In this document: positions 54,621 to 62,724 of the stretch, piece after piece
How the letters are laid out: every line of letters begins with the position of its first letter
Position numbering within the stretch: the first letter of the stretch is position 1
Origin: Streptococcus sanguinis
GTDB taxonomy: Bacteria; Bacillota; Bacilli; Lactobacillales; Streptococcaceae
Assembly (NCBI RefSeq): GCF_003943735.1
Contig: NZ_RJMV01000001.1
Coordinates: 231,552-295,551, forward strand
Reading direction: 5' to 3'
Length of the DNA stretch: 64,000 bases
Made by a program: the position numbers and the translations under genes
The notes under the pieces: generated by a model
Databases searched by the model: none
Told to the model about the DNA's origin: nothing
Seen by the model: the letters and a program-made list of their open reading frames with translations, nothing else

Positions 54621-55262
54621 TTAGCTTGCTATCAACCAGAGCAAGACTTCAATTGATTTTAATAATTGAGAAACCTTACAAGCAAATTGATCTCTGTCAC
54701 CATCAGCAGCCTGCTCCAATTCTTTGCGCAGGAGGGTCGTTTCGATATATGTTTCATAGCAATTCAGCTGCCAAGTCGGTTCTTGATAACTCATCATAAC
54801 CGTTTCTTGATCGAGCTGTCGACTGACCCGAATGGCCTGCAATTCTGCATTGCTAGGCAGGTCTGTCTGGTAATCAGAAATATCATCCAGAATATGCTGA
54901 CCAACGATTTGTTCTACTATGTTCAATAGTTGGCCAACTTGCTCACACTTTTCATCCTGAAAAGCCTGATGCAATTCTCTCTGGTTCTTCAAAAAGCAAG
55001 TATAAAGTTTAGTCAGTCTAAATAGTCGTGGATACACAGCAGAGTCCTCAAGGTTTGTAATCGGCACCCTGATAGCATCAGCAGCTGAGCCTGTTTTCCC
55101 TTTGGTCTGACCTGAAGAAATGATTCGAATATGGTGATCATTGAGAAAACCTCTGGCTGCTGGCGTCAGTTTTTCATCTTTGTTTAATTCAAAGACACCG
55201 TTATCAGCGAGAACGGATTCTCTATAAAGCTTTCTAATCTTAGCTTCTGTAAAAACTGACAT
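54621..55262 (-). CDS. eutT: Cobalamin adenosyltransferase EutT
   Basis: 213 residues: MSVFTEAKIRKLYRESVLAD, KLTPAARGFLNDHHIRI, then SAVYPRLFRLTKLYTCFLKN and IRVSRQLDQETVMMSYQEP of the PduO/EutT adenosyltransferase domain. It makes adenosylcobalamin from cobalamin and ATP. The Fe-binding CCxxC motif of Salmonella EutT is not visible; cysteines are scattered singly, so it likely belongs to the metal-independent Firmicute type. Confidence 0.88.
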   Translation of the reverse strand: MSVFTEAKIRKLYRESVLADNGVFELNKDEKLTPAARGFLNDHHIRIISSGQTKGKTGSAADAIRVPITNLEDSAVYPRLFRLTKLYTCFLKNQRELHQAFQDEKCEQVGQLLNIVEQIVGQHILDDISDYQTDLPSNAELQAIRVSRQLDQETVMMSYQEPTWQLNCYETYIETTLLRKELEQAADGDRDQFACKVSQLLKSIEVLLWLIAS

Positions 55263-55284
55263 GTATTCACATCCTTCTACTCCG

Positions 55285-55382
55285 TTGATACTCTGTGAAA
55301 ATCAATCTGATACTCTCTGAAAATCAACATTTCTGTCTAGTATCGAGCTACTGCTCATAAGCTTCATTTTCACTGAGTATTC
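55285..55382. repeat. MITE-like repeat between eutT and eutM
   Basis: Two direct copies (TTGATACTCTGTGAAAATCA at 55285-55304 and TGATACTCTCTGAAAATCAA at 55308-55327) face an inverted copy TTCATTTTCACTGAGTATTC at 55363-55382. The inner copy and inverted copy form about 20-bp imperfect terminal repeats around a 35-bp core. No coding capacity. Confidence 0.6.
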
Positions 55383-55458
55383 TATTTGCATCAGAGGCCT
55401 GTATCAAGCCTGAAAACTACAATACAAGCCCTTTCAGCAAATATTTATCTGCCCCAGA

Positions 55459-55734
55459 TTATTTGGGCAGAATGACTTCCACTTCAGCATGTGGACGTGG
55501 AATTACGTGAACTGAAATCAATTCACCAACATTTTCAGCTGCAGCTGCTCCAGCATCTGTTGCAGCTTTGACTGCGCCGACATCACCACGAACCATTACA
55601 GTTACCAAACCAGCACCGACTTGTTCTTTACCAATCAAAGTTACGTTAGCGGCTTTGACCATTGCATCAGCTGCTTCGATTGCGCCGACGAGTCCTTTTG
55701 TTTCTACCATTCCTAATGCATTTGCGTTTGCCAT
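55459..55734 (-). CDS. eutM: BMC shell hexamer EutM-like, copy 2
   Basis: 91 residues from ATG 55734, GGAGGAAATAAAC upstream. Single BMC domain: [59 protein letters not shown]. It forms flat hexamers that tile the compartment facets. Nearly identical to copy 1 upstream, differing at about five positions plus the C-terminal tail (LPK here). Confidence 0.95.
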   Translation of the reverse strand: MANANALGMVETKGLVGAIEAADAMVKAANVTLIGKEQVGAGLVTVMVRGDVGAVKAATDAGAAAAENVGELISVHVIPRPHAEVEVILPK

Positions 55735-55789
55735 GTTTATTTCCTCCAATTATTTTCTTGTTTTTAATTTTATCCGAAAGTCTGTAATC

Positions 55790-56071
55790 TTATTCTTGAT
55801 GAGGCAAGATTACTTCTACTTCAGCATGTGGACGTGGGATTACGTGAACTGAAATCAATTCACCAACGTTTTCAGCTGCAGCTGCTCCAGCATCTGTCGC
55901 TGCTTTGACTGCGCCGACATCACCACGAACCAAGACTGTTACCAATCCAGCGCCGACTTGTTCTTTACCAACTAAAGTTACGTTAGCCGCTTTGACCATT
56001 GCATCAGCTGCTTCGATTGCACCGACAAGTCCTCTTGTTTCTACCATTCCTAATGCATTTGTGATTGCCAT
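55790..56071 (-). CDS. eutM: BMC shell hexamer EutM-like, copy 1
   Basis: 93 residues from ATG 56071, GGAGGATACAATC upstream. Same domain as copy 2 ([39 protein letters not shown]) with C-terminal tail LPHQE. The pair parallels PduA/PduJ in propanediol operons. DNA identity is high along the whole gene, suggesting recent duplication or gene conversion. Confidence 0.95.
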   Translation of the reverse strand: MAITNALGMVETRGLVGAIEAADAMVKAANVTLVGKEQVGAGLVTVLVRGDVGAVKAATDAGAAAAENVGELISVHVIPRPHAEVEVILPHQE

Positions 56072-56105
56072 GATTGTATCCTCCAATTATAATGTTTAAT
56101 ATTGA

Positions 56106-57584
56106 CTATTTTAGTTTTTCCAATACGCGTTGAACCAACAAGGTTACCAGTTCTTCTTCGTTTGATCCGTCAACTGCTACTGCTTTTGGTTCTTCCACTG
56201 CCATATTTTCTGCTTGTCGCAGGTCTGACAGTTCAGCTGTTCCGTAAGCTACACGACGGATATTGAAGAGATTGAGCGGGCTGACATTATCAGATGTCGC
56301 GCTGCCACCCACAGCTCCACAACCCAAAGTAAAGGCTGGGAAGAGACCAGTCGTTGCACCGACACCACCCAGAGCTGCTGGCGTATTGATCAGCAGGCGA
56401 GATACTGGTTTTTTCAGTGCAAATTCACGAATAATTTCTTCGTTTTGACTGTGAATAGCAAGAGTGTGGCCTGCACCTTCGTGATGCAAGATCTTAATGC
56501 TCAGCTCACAAGCTTCCAACCAGTCCTTGACAGTGTAGAAGCCTAAGACTGGAGCCAGTTTTTCCATAGAATATGGATACTGCTTGCCGACGCCTGTTTC
56601 TTCTGCAATCAAGACCCGAGCATCAGCTGGAACTGAAATACCAGCTAACTCAGCAATCACCTGAGGTGTTTTACCAACCATCTTCGGATTCATCGCACCA
56701 CTCGGCTGGATAATGAAGGAGCCCAGTTTCTTAGCATCTTCTGCTGGAACAAAGTAAGCACCTTGTTTCTTGAACTCTGCTACAACCTTTTCCTTCATAT
56801 CTTCTTCAACGATGATCGACTGCTCAGATGCACAAATCACACCATTGTCAAAGGTTTTAGAATCCAAAATCTGACGAACTGCTTTTGGCACATCTGCTGT
56901 TCTTTCGATGAAGGCTGGACCATTACCAGGACCTACACCGATTGCTGGTGTACCAGATGAGTATGCTGCTTTGACCATGGCATTTCCGCCAGTCGCCAAA
57001 ATGAGATTTGTATCCTTGTGTCGCATCAACTCATTGGTAGCTGCGATGGATACCCGATGAATCGCACTGATGGCTCCATCCGGACATCCAGCTGATTTAG
57101 CAGCTTTCTTGATGATTTCCACCGTTTCCTCAATACACTTAAGAGCATTTGGGTGAGGAGAGAAGACGATACTGTTTCCTGCCTTCAAGGCGATCAAAGC
57201 CTTATACATAACCGTTGATGTCGGGTTGGTTGATGGAATCAAGCCAGCAATGACACCGACTGGAACCCCAACTTCCAAGACTTTCTTTTCCTTGTCTTCG
57301 CGAAGAACCCCAACAGTTTTCATATCCTTGATTTCTTCAAGAATACCTTTGGAAGCAAGAGCATTTTTCAACACCTTGTCTTCCCAGCGGCCAAAGCCTG
57401 TTTCCTGAGCTGCCATCTTAGCTAGGCGTTCACGCTCATCATAACAAGCTTTCGCTACTACTTTTACAATGGTATCAATTTGTTCTTGGCTCATTTTAGC
57501 AAGTTCTGCTTGGGCTTTCTTTGCATCCCGAATCAAATTCCTTACTTCCTGAATCGATACCAAATCTTTATCTTCTAAAAACAT
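56106..57584 (-). CDS. eutE: Acylating acetaldehyde/propionaldehyde dehydrogenase
   Basis: 492 residues from ATG 57584 ([20 protein letters not shown]), with AGGAG nine bases upstream; an in-frame TTG two codons earlier is unlikely. Catalytic Cys in [18 protein letters not shown]-binding [39 protein letters not shown]. Oxidises aldehyde to acyl-CoA. The C-terminal helix [16 protein letters not shown] is amphipathic and may also target the shell. The only aldehyde dehydrogenase in the window. Confidence 0.95.
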   Translation of the reverse strand: MFLEDKDLVSIQEVRNLIRDAKKAQAELAKMSQEQIDTIVKVVAKACYDERERLAKMAAQETGFGRWEDKVLKNALASKGILEEIKDMKTVGVLREDKEKKVLEVGVPVGVIAGLIPSTNPTSTVMYKALIALKAGNSIVFSPHPNALKCIEETVEIIKKAAKSAGCPDGAISAIHRVSIAATNELMRHKDTNLILATGGNAMVKAAYSSGTPAIGVGPGNGPAFIERTADVPKAVRQILDSKTFDNGVICASEQSIIVEEDMKEKVVAEFKKQGAYFVPAEDAKKLGSFIIQPSGAMNPKMVGKTPQVIAELAGISVPADARVLIAEETGVGKQYPYSMEKLAPVLGFYTVKDWLEACELSIKILHHEGAGHTLAIHSQNEEIIREFALKKPVSRLLINTPAALGGVGATTGLFPAFTLGCGAVGGSATSDNVSPLNLFNIRRVAYGTAELSDLRQAENMAVEEPKAVAVDGSNEEELVTLLVQRVLEKLK

Positions 57585-57590
57585 CCGCAA

Positions 57591-58154
57591 TTACTCCTCT
57601 CCTATTGTTTCCATCAAAGTCTCAACGAGAAGTTTCTTGTTGGCAAATTTGATTTCTTTCTTGCTGAGACGGATACCTTCTTGATGATAGGCAAGGCTGC
57701 GTAGTTCGACGACTTTTAGTTTTTCCAGTTTTTCTCTGGTGTAGGTCCTTGTCTCTCCTTCAAGCTTCTCTGCTGGTTCAGCCTTAGTTTCCTTTACAGG
57801 CTGAGGCTTTTCTTCGATTTTTTCTGAAGGGATTGTTTCCGCCGTAGAAGCAATCTCTTTTTTAGCTGTTTTACTGTTTCTCTTTGGTACAAAGAGAAGG
57901 TCTGTCTGGTTATCCAACCTAGAAATTACATGGCTGGCCAGATAGTAAGGTTTATCCTGTACCAACTCAACTGCCGCATCAACCGCTGAGCGGACTGCAC
58001 TGACATCGCCTATCAATTGAACCGTATTCAAACCAGCTTTGACCGTTTCAATATTAAGCAATGATACATTGGCAGCCTTCAAAGCCGCATCTGCCGCAAC
58101 TACAGCACCTAGATAACCTTTTACTTCAATTAAACCTAGTGCTCTATCTGCCAT
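57591..58154 (-). CDS. BMC shell protein with C-terminal helical tail (EutK-like)
   Basis: 187 residues: BMC domain (ADRALGLIEVKGYLGAVVAA; AGLNTVQLIGDVSAVRSAVD) over the first 95, a charged Glu/Lys/Pro linker about 95-135, then a compact helical tail (YTREKLEKLKVVELRSLAYH; GIRLSKKEIKFANKKLLVET) resembling SAP/Rho-N-like helical modules. Architecture is like EutK, which has a nucleic-acid-binding tail, but the tail is different in sequence. Stop lies 6 bp before the eutE start. Confidence 0.85.
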   Translation of the reverse strand: MADRALGLIEVKGYLGAVVAADAALKAANVSLLNIETVKAGLNTVQLIGDVSAVRSAVDAAVELVQDKPYYLASHVISRLDNQTDLLFVPKRNSKTAKKEIASTAETIPSEKIEEKPQPVKETKAEPAEKLEGETRTYTREKLEKLKVVELRSLAYHQEGIRLSKKEIKFANKKLLVETLMETIGEE

Positions 58155-58169
58155 TTAATCAACTCCTAA

Positions 58170-58829
58170 TCAATAACTTTTAGGATCATTTGCTACTGCG
58201 ATAACTGCATTCGCAAATGCGTCGCAGGCAGCTCGGCATGCTGACTGTGATCCGACCAGAAGGCCGCCGGCAAAGTTGGTTTCGCTCGGTGGTCCATAGA
58301 AGGCGCCAACCTGCACATCTGCCGCTTTCAAAGCTGCATCCAGTGCCACCATAGCTTCACCCGGTGGAGCAATCAAATAAGCAATTGCTGTTCCTTCTTC
58401 TGCATTAGCTCCCTCTGACAGGTAAGAGCCCGCACGAGAGATACAATGAGCAAAATAAGGAATGCTGTCATCATCATTGGCACTGTAGAAGCTAGCCCCA
58501 TTTTCGATTTCATAGACTGCTACATCCAGACCGCTGCGAACTTCTTCTGGGTTTGGACCAGCCAAGATACCGATGACTTCACCAGCCAGCTTAGTTGAAG
58601 CGTTGCCTGCACCAGCGTACATACTGCGAGCATAGACTACTTCGACATCTGCTGCCTTGGTTGCTTCATCCAAGGCTACATAAGTGACATCATCACAGTC
58701 AGAAGTGATAATTCCCAGGCTTCTGTGATGTGGTTTAAGCTCCAAAGAAGCTGCCAAACCTGCATCCACGTTTGAAATCAGAAGGGCACTTAATACACTT
58801 GCACCTAATCGATCATTTTTCAAAGCCAC
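58170..58829 (-). CDS. eutL: Shell protein EutL (GTG or TTG start)
   Basis: 219 residues from GTG 58829; AGGAGG lies only two bases before that GTG, and TTG 58823 (giving KNDRLGASVLSALLISNVDA) is better spaced, so the true start may be there. Two permuted BMC domains form a trimer with a gated central pore (SLGIITSDCDDVTYVALDEA; AIAYLIAPPGEAMVALDAAL; GPPSETNFAGGLLVGSQSAC). Confidence 0.92.
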   Translation of the reverse strand: MALKNDRLGASVLSALLISNVDAGLAASLELKPHHRSLGIITSDCDDVTYVALDEATKAADVEVVYARSMYAGAGNASTKLAGEVIGILAGPNPEEVRSGLDVAVYEIENGASFYSANDDDSIPYFAHCISRAGSYLSEGANAEEGTAIAYLIAPPGEAMVALDAALKAADVQVGAFYGPPSETNFAGGLLVGSQSACRAACDAFANAVIAVANDPKSY

Positions 58830-58838
58830 TACCTCCTA

Positions 58839-59759
58839 TTATTTCAAATCAATTCCTGATTTCTTATTATCAAGAATCTTCTTAATGATTTCTGCTACAT
58901 AGGCTCCAGCTTCAACGGCTGGTGTTCCGCCTTTATGAATATTGGAAACAACGGTCCGTTTCGCTTCCGGCATACCAACTGTTGGCTTGTAAGCCAGATA
59001 AGCACTCATGGACTCAGCTGTTACCAGACCTGGACGCTCACCAACCAGCATACAAATAACTTCTGCACCAGTCAGCTCTGCGATTTGGTCCATAGCCGCA
59101 ACCCGAGCATGCTTGATAAAGAGCACTTCACCAAAGTCCAGTCCGAACATTTTCAAACCTTGCTTCAGAGCTGGCAGGAAGTCTTTGACATTAGCCTCGA
59201 TAGCTGATGAGCTAAGACCATCACCAACGACAATCTGAACTTTGGCATTAGGTTTGCATTTTTCCTTGATAATAGCCTGCTGATCTTCTGGGAAGACCCG
59301 GCCAAAATCTGGACGTGTCAGGTACTCATCCTTAGTTGCTGCCTTGGTCTGTACAGGAATGAAGCCCATTTCCTTGACAAAGTCATCTGATACATAGGAG
59401 AAGACCGCATCCTGAGCTGCCGCATGGTCTGCACGGAAACGCAAAACACTTTGTGTCTTGTAGCGATCACCTGCCCGCCATAAGCCCAGACGTGCCGGAG
59501 TAAATTTCTTAATCTTCCTGTAGGCTTCTTCATTGATGGCATTCGGAACCAAGAACTGTTCCTGAATGTCTACTTCTGTTATATCCGGAATAATGCCATC
59601 TTCAATCACTGAAGTGTCTTGTTTGACTTCTTCCTGCAGAGAAACCGCAGGTTTTTCAGCTTTGTTCTGGTCAGTCGCTGCTGTTTCTTTAACAGCTGAG
59701 TCGCCGCCCATCTCATTTAACAATGAGCGAATCATTTCTTTTAATTGCAATTCATCCAC
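58839..59759 (-). CDS. eutC: Ethanolamine ammonia-lyase small subunit (GTG start)
   Basis: 306 residues, start GTG 59759 eight bases after AGGAGG. N-terminal helix [18 protein letters not shown] and a long acidic linker form an encapsulation tail. Core motifs [40 protein letters not shown] and [20 protein letters not shown] hold the cobalamin site. With EutB it splits ethanolamine to acetaldehyde and ammonia. Confidence 0.95.
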   Translation of the reverse strand: MDELQLKEMIRSLLNEMGGDSAVKETAATDQNKAEKPAVSLQEEVKQDTSVIEDGIIPDITEVDIQEQFLVPNAINEEAYRKIKKFTPARLGLWRAGDRYKTQSVLRFRADHAAAQDAVFSYVSDDFVKEMGFIPVQTKAATKDEYLTRPDFGRVFPEDQQAIIKEKCKPNAKVQIVVGDGLSSSAIEANVKDFLPALKQGLKMFGLDFGEVLFIKHARVAAMDQIAELTGAEVICMLVGERPGLVTAESMSAYLAYKPTVGMPEAKRTVVSNIHKGGTPAVEAGAYVAEIIKKILDNKKSGIDLK

Positions 59760-59775
59760 AATGATTTCCTCCTTG

Positions 59776-61146
59776 CTAATTTGATTTCATAAAGATGGAT
59801 CCGTCTCCGCCGATTTCTGTCAGGTGACCATCTTCCATCAAGCCCATCTTTTCCATCCACTCTTCAAATTCCTTAATCGGACGTTTGTTGAGGAGAGAAC
59901 GCATAGTCGCTGTTTCATGGTAACCAGTTGTTTGATAGTTGAGCATTATATCATCACCGTGAGGAATCGCCATGATGTAGTTAACATTAGCTGCTCCGAG
60001 AAGAACCAAGAGATTTTCAGCGTCGTTTTGGTCAGCCTTCATGTGATTAGTGTAGCAGATATCACAACCCATTGAGATACCAGTCAGTTTGCCCATGAAG
60101 TGGTCTTCCAAACCAGCACGGATAACCTGCTTAGAATCGTAGAGATACTCAGGTCCGATGAATCCAACAACGGTATTTACCAAGAATGGATCGAAGCGTT
60201 TAGCAAAACCATAACAACGAGCTTCCATAGTCACTTGGTCTGCTCCATGGTGAGCATCAGATGAAAGTTCAGAACCTTGACCTGTTTCAAAGTACATGAC
60301 ATTCGGTCCAGCAGCTGTTCCCACTTTCAGAGCTGTATCCCAAGCTTCTTGAATGATTTTAGCATCAAAACCAAAAGCTTCATTTCCTTTTTCAGATCCG
60401 GCGATAGATTGGAAGACCAATCCTGTCGGAGCACCTTGATTCATGGCTTCGATCTGAGTAGTAACGTGAGCCAGCACACAGTGCTGAGTTGGAATCTTGT
60501 ACTCTTCGATGAAGTCGTTAAACTTATGCAAGACACGTTTGGTACTTTCTACTGAGTCATCCACTGGGTTCAATCCTAAGAGAGCATCCCCACATCCATA
60601 AGCAAAACCTTCCATAGTAGAAGCCATGATACCGTCTGGATCATCTGTGGTATGGTTTGGTTGAAGACGAGAAGAGAAGGTTCCCGGCATACCAATCGTT
60701 GTATTGGCATGTTTGGTAATGACAATCTTATTGGCAGCTACAATCAAGTCCAAGTTGGTCATCAACTTAGCAACTGCTGCTACCATTTCAGAAGTCAACC
60801 CACGAGACAGCCACTGAATATCTACGTTCTTAGTCTTGTTATCCAAGATCCATTCACGCAGCTCTTCTACTGTCCAGTTCTTAATCTTTTCGTAAGTACG
60901 AAGATTGACGTCGTCGATGATAATCCGTGTTACCTCATCTTCTTCATAAGGCACTACCGGATTATTGAACAAATCAGACAGTTTTAGCTGAGCTAGTACA
61001 ACCTTAGCAGCGACACGCTCTTCGGCAGATTCTGCTGCTACTCCGGCTAGCTGATCCCCGGATTTGTACTCATTGGCTTTGGCCAGCACTTCTTTTACGG
61101 ATTTAAATTCGTAAAGCCGACCAAACAATTTTGTTTTCAAAATCAT
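59776..61146 (-). CDS. eutB: Ethanolamine ammonia-lyase large subunit
   Basis: 456 residues, full length. TIM-barrel motifs: [60 protein letters not shown] and [20 protein letters not shown]. Binds ethanolamine and the adenosyl radical. Sits 17 bp before eutC. Confidence 0.97.
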   Translation of the reverse strand: MILKTKLFGRLYEFKSVKEVLAKANEYKSGDQLAGVAAESAEERVAAKVVLAQLKLSDLFNNPVVPYEEDEVTRIIIDDVNLRTYEKIKNWTVEELREWILDNKTKNVDIQWLSRGLTSEMVAAVAKLMTNLDLIVAANKIVITKHANTTIGMPGTFSSRLQPNHTTDDPDGIMASTMEGFAYGCGDALLGLNPVDDSVESTKRVLHKFNDFIEEYKIPTQHCVLAHVTTQIEAMNQGAPTGLVFQSIAGSEKGNEAFGFDAKIIQEAWDTALKVGTAAGPNVMYFETGQGSELSSDAHHGADQVTMEARCYGFAKRFDPFLVNTVVGFIGPEYLYDSKQVIRAGLEDHFMGKLTGISMGCDICYTNHMKADQNDAENLLVLLGAANVNYIMAIPHGDDIMLNYQTTGYHETATMRSLLNKRPIKEFEEWMEKMGLMEDGHLTEIGGDGSIFMKSN

Positions 61147-61177
61147 GGATTACTTCCTCCTTTGTGTAAATAAAAGT

Positions 61178-62611
61178 TTAATTAAACACCAATGTTTTCA
61201 CGACAATCGGTAAGACCGATCCTTCAATGACTGGATTACCAATATCGATATAGTCGCCATTTTGAACATCCACTGAGTCAATGCAGACAAATGGATAATC
61301 CTTAGGCAACTGAGCAAAGAGACATTGACCTAGAACCTTGGCCATATCTTCTCTGACCACCACTAGCAACGGAATTTTCTTTTCAATGCTTTCTCTCATT
61401 CCCTTGACAATAGCCTCTGCGTATTCCAAAACCCGGGCGAAGCTTGGGCTTTTTTCTCCATTGATTGCCAAAGCCACCTGCTGGACTTCATTTTCCAGTG
61501 TGAACCAGGCCACCTTGTCCTTGATAATCTGCTGCAGCCCCTCCTTGTCCTCATGCTCATCAGAAGCTGCCAGCTTGAGAACTGGAATGTTCTTAATAGG
61601 AAGGATATCGGAGATGTAGGTAATGGTGCTGCCGCTGACATCGGTCGTATGGCTGCCCGCTCCAACAACGGTTGCCCGGATGGTCTCAGCTGACTGGATG
61701 ACTTTCTTTTGATCAAAAATCTTGGATTTGCTCAGCGCCCTGCCTAGCAAGATACCGATATCCCCATAGCGGAAATCATCCGCCGAGGTCGTTTCCAAGT
61801 ATATTCCATCAGCTACACCACCAGAGAAAGATACGCAGTGGAGATCATAGTTCAACTTGAGACCGTGGTTGGTCTGTAGGAGCTCATAGTAAGGACTGTG
61901 ATTGTCAATTCCTACAGACTGTTCTAATACGGAGACCATTTCTTGAATCAGTCGATCCAAATCAGCTCGATGGACCGTTTCACCAACTGCCAGCTGAAGC
62001 CCCTGCTCTGCAATGATAGTCTGCAGTTTTGGAGCAATATAGCTAATCCGCTGGGTCTGCGGATCCATCTTTATCAGCCGACCTCCGATATCAAAACACC
62101 CTGTATCAATCACATCTCCTTCTCGGAAGACTGCCAGATTGGAAGTCCCCCCACCAATATCAATATTGACTACTGATGTATGATGCTCTTGAGAATACTG
62201 ATGGCTGCAGGCCCCTTTACCAGCAATGATGCTCTCAAGGTCTGGACCGGCCGTCGCAACGACAAAGTCACCAGCATAGCCACTCAGTGCTTGAAGCACC
62301 TGACTGGCATTTTCCTTGCGAGCCGTCTCACCAGTAATGATGACTGCCCCCATCTGAATATCTTTTTTCTGAATGCCTGCTTTCGCATACTCATTCAGAA
62401 CAAAGTTTTTGATCTTATCCACCTCGATCAAAAGTTGATCCGAAATTGGTGTGAAGATAATTTCACTTTTATAAAGAACTTTTTTATCTGTAATATAGAC
62501 ACGAGGAATAGTAAACACAGAAGCAATATTCTCGATGGTAAGCTCTGACAAGATCAGCTGTGTAGTGGCTGTCCCGATATCGAGCCCCACACTCAAAATT
62601 TTATCTGACAT
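61178..62611 (-). CDS. eutA: Ethanolamine ammonia-lyase reactivase
   Basis: 477 residues from ATG 62611 (MSDKILSVGLDIGTATTQL), with TTGGAGGTTTTTAGT ahead; an in-frame ATG at 62665 lies inside the terminator structure and was rejected. Actin-like ATPase motifs LDIGTATTQLILSEL and VVNIDIGGGTSNLAVFREGD. Removes inactivated cobalamin from the lyase. Its leader carries the ANTAR antiterminator. Confidence 0.95.
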   Translation of the reverse strand: MSDKILSVGLDIGTATTQLILSELTIENIASVFTIPRVYITDKKVLYKSEIIFTPISDQLLIEVDKIKNFVLNEYAKAGIQKKDIQMGAVIITGETARKENASQVLQALSGYAGDFVVATAGPDLESIIAGKGACSHQYSQEHHTSVVNIDIGGGTSNLAVFREGDVIDTGCFDIGGRLIKMDPQTQRISYIAPKLQTIIAEQGLQLAVGETVHRADLDRLIQEMVSVLEQSVGIDNHSPYYELLQTNHGLKLNYDLHCVSFSGGVADGIYLETTSADDFRYGDIGILLGRALSKSKIFDQKKVIQSAETIRATVVGAGSHTTDVSGSTITYISDILPIKNIPVLKLAASDEHEDKEGLQQIIKDKVAWFTLENEVQQVALAINGEKSPSFARVLEYAEAIVKGMRESIEKKIPLLVVVREDMAKVLGQCLFAQLPKDYPFVCIDSVDVQNGDYIDIGNPVIEGSVLPIVVKTLVFN

Positions 62612-62624
62612 ACTAAAAACCTCC

Positions 62625-62683
62625 AAAAAAAGACGCTCAAAGCAATGCAAACAAACGGAGTTCATTTACATTCTTCAAGCGTC
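62625..62683 (-). terminator. Leader terminator of eutA
   Basis: GACGCTTGAAG (62673-62683) pairs over 11 bp (two G-U) with CTTTGAGCGTC (62632-62642), then seven T. The 5' arm shares bases with ANTAR hairpin P2, so the two cannot coexist. Confidence 0.85.
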
Positions 62684-62715
62684 ATTGCTTTTTTCGACTG
62701 ACATCATTGTTAGTC
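62677..62715 (-). promoter_or_regulatory. ANTAR (EutV) two-hairpin antiterminator site
   Basis: P1: GACTAAC-AATGAT-GTCAGTC (62696-62715, one mismatch). Linker of five. P2: AAGC-AATGAC-GCTT (62677-62690). Both hexaloops are A at position 1 and G at position 4, the ANTAR recognition code. P2 overlaps the terminator arm, the established EutV mechanism in Enterococcus. Confidence 0.85.
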
Positions 62716-62724
62716 TGGTAGTAT

